Assembly: GCA_036654655.1 (NCBI GenBank)
Contig: JAVVRP010000008.1
Location: 1 to 22,484 of the forward strand
From: JAVVRP01 sp036654655
GTDB taxonomy: Bacteria; Bacillota; Clostridia; Christensenellales; UBA1242
Length of the DNA: 22,484 nucleotides
Reading direction: 5' to 3'
Shown here: piece by piece, positions 22,141 to 22,484 of the stretch
How the letters are laid out: the number at the start of each line of letters is the position of its first letter
Numbering within the stretch: the stretch's first letter is position 1
The notes under the pieces: model-generated
What the model was told of the DNA's origin: nothing
Database searches by the model: none
The model's input: only the letters and a program-made list of their open reading frames with translations
Made by a program: the position numbers and the translations under genes

Positions 22141-22398
22141 ATGGAGATAAAGATTAGTAGCATTTTGGTTTGTCCAGATAAAAATATTTTAACTGATTTA
22201 GATGCGTATGTTGAAGTTTGTTCAGACGGGTTTAGAACATTAACGATTGAATTTCCAAACAAAAACATACTTATTGTCAGTTTGAAAAATGTCTATGAAG
22301 TTTTAATTACAATTAAAATAATGGTTTTTTTGATTGTTGGATACATACATGGTGGTGTTGCCACTTTTTGGGGCTCTCCTTGCCCCATTTGTAAGTGA
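22141..22398 (+). CDS. Small hypothetical protein of the element (85 aa)
   Basis: An 85-residue frame starting MEIKISSILVCPDKNILTDL, with a mixed alpha/beta look up to about residue 58, then a hydrophobic stretch and a Gly/Cys-rich end (GSPCPICK). The ribosome binding site is AGGGGG. The last 17 or so codons run through GC-richer hairpin sequence, and the stop lies in the acceptor-like stem of the adjacent RNA structure. The end of the protein may therefore be read-through of a structured element rather than conserved coding. No family is recognised. Confidence 0.5.
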   Translation: MEIKISSILVCPDKNILTDLDAYVEVCSDGFRTLTIEFPNKNILIVSLKNVYEVLITIKIMVFLIVGYIHGGVATFWGSPCPICK

Positions 22399-22455
22399 AA
22401 GGTTTAAAGCAGGTTCAATTCCTGCCACTTGCTTGAGCCCGTTATGACTAGGGCT
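22370..22455 (+). ncRNA. Structured segment with tRNA-like minihelix
   Basis: There are three consecutive folds. (1) GGGGC-TCTCCTT-GCCCC (22370-22386). (2) A 7-bp stem GTAAGTG (22391-22397)/CACTTGC (22426-22432), stacked directly on a 5-bp stem GCAGG/CCTGC (22409-22413, 22421-22425) with a 7-base TTCAATT loop. This is the exact geometry of a tRNA acceptor plus T-arm, but with only 11 bases in place of the D and anticodon arms. (3) AGCCC-N10-GGGCT (22436-22455). No CCA follows. It may be an RNA, an attachment/transfer site, or both. Confidence 0.5.
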
Positions 22456-22484
22456 AGTGAGTCCATCTTATTTGTTAGCAATCA

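Overview
This is a strongly AT-rich chromosomal window, most consistent with an uncultured low-GC Firmicute of the class Clostridia. The reasons are strong AGGAG-type ribosome binding sites, consensus TTGACA/TATAAT promoters, normal use of TGA as a stop codon, a DUF1385-prmC-prfA locus, zinc-type L31, DUF378, DegV and DUF1846 proteins, and ThyX rather than ThyA. No lineage marker allows a genus call.

Positions 1-14,955 are mostly core and housekeeping genes. After a 39-40 bp tandem repeat (31-148) come a DUF1846 protein; an unknown four-helix membrane protein; a lemA-DUF2207 pair; rpmE; a DUF378 membrane protein; a candidate small RNA (5681-5787); a DUF1858 redox-disulfide protein with a cysteine cluster; a DegV lipid-binding protein; a bacterial PH-domain protein; a SHOCT-tailed membrane protein with a membrane-anchored metallophosphoesterase; an unknown zinc-ribbon protein; and the translation-termination pair (DUF1385-PrmC fusion plus prfA, overlapping by 4 bp). 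A FAD oxidoreductase and a guanine deaminase close this part.

Positions 14,956-16,800 are a small accessory patch: a wrecked dinD pseudogene, an XRE regulator, and a divergent SLOG-family protein. Core genes resume with tRNA-fMet and tRNA-Leu(AAG), which share a consensus promoter and a terminator. The tmk-thyX operon follows (dUMP to dTMP to dTDP). Its ThyX is an unusual tandem-duplicated protein whose two halves each keep a different part of the active-site signature. A divergent unknown membrane/coiled-coil protein comes next.

From tRNA-Arg(ACG) at 20,178 to the right edge lies the end of an integrated mobile element. It has a tyrosine integrase reading toward the tRNA 3' end, an upstream leader ORF joined to the integrase frame across an A8 run, an XRE repressor, a divergent promoter with two identical palindromic operators, two small early ORFs, and a structured segment containing a precise tRNA acceptor/T-arm minihelix. 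The other end of the element and its second att site are outside the window.

The most notable items are the DUF1385-PrmC fusion, the two-domain ThyX, the tRNA-like minihelix, the sRNA candidate with an anti-Shine-Dalgarno loop, the integrase leader with its homopolymer frameshift, and the A34 tRNA-Leu.
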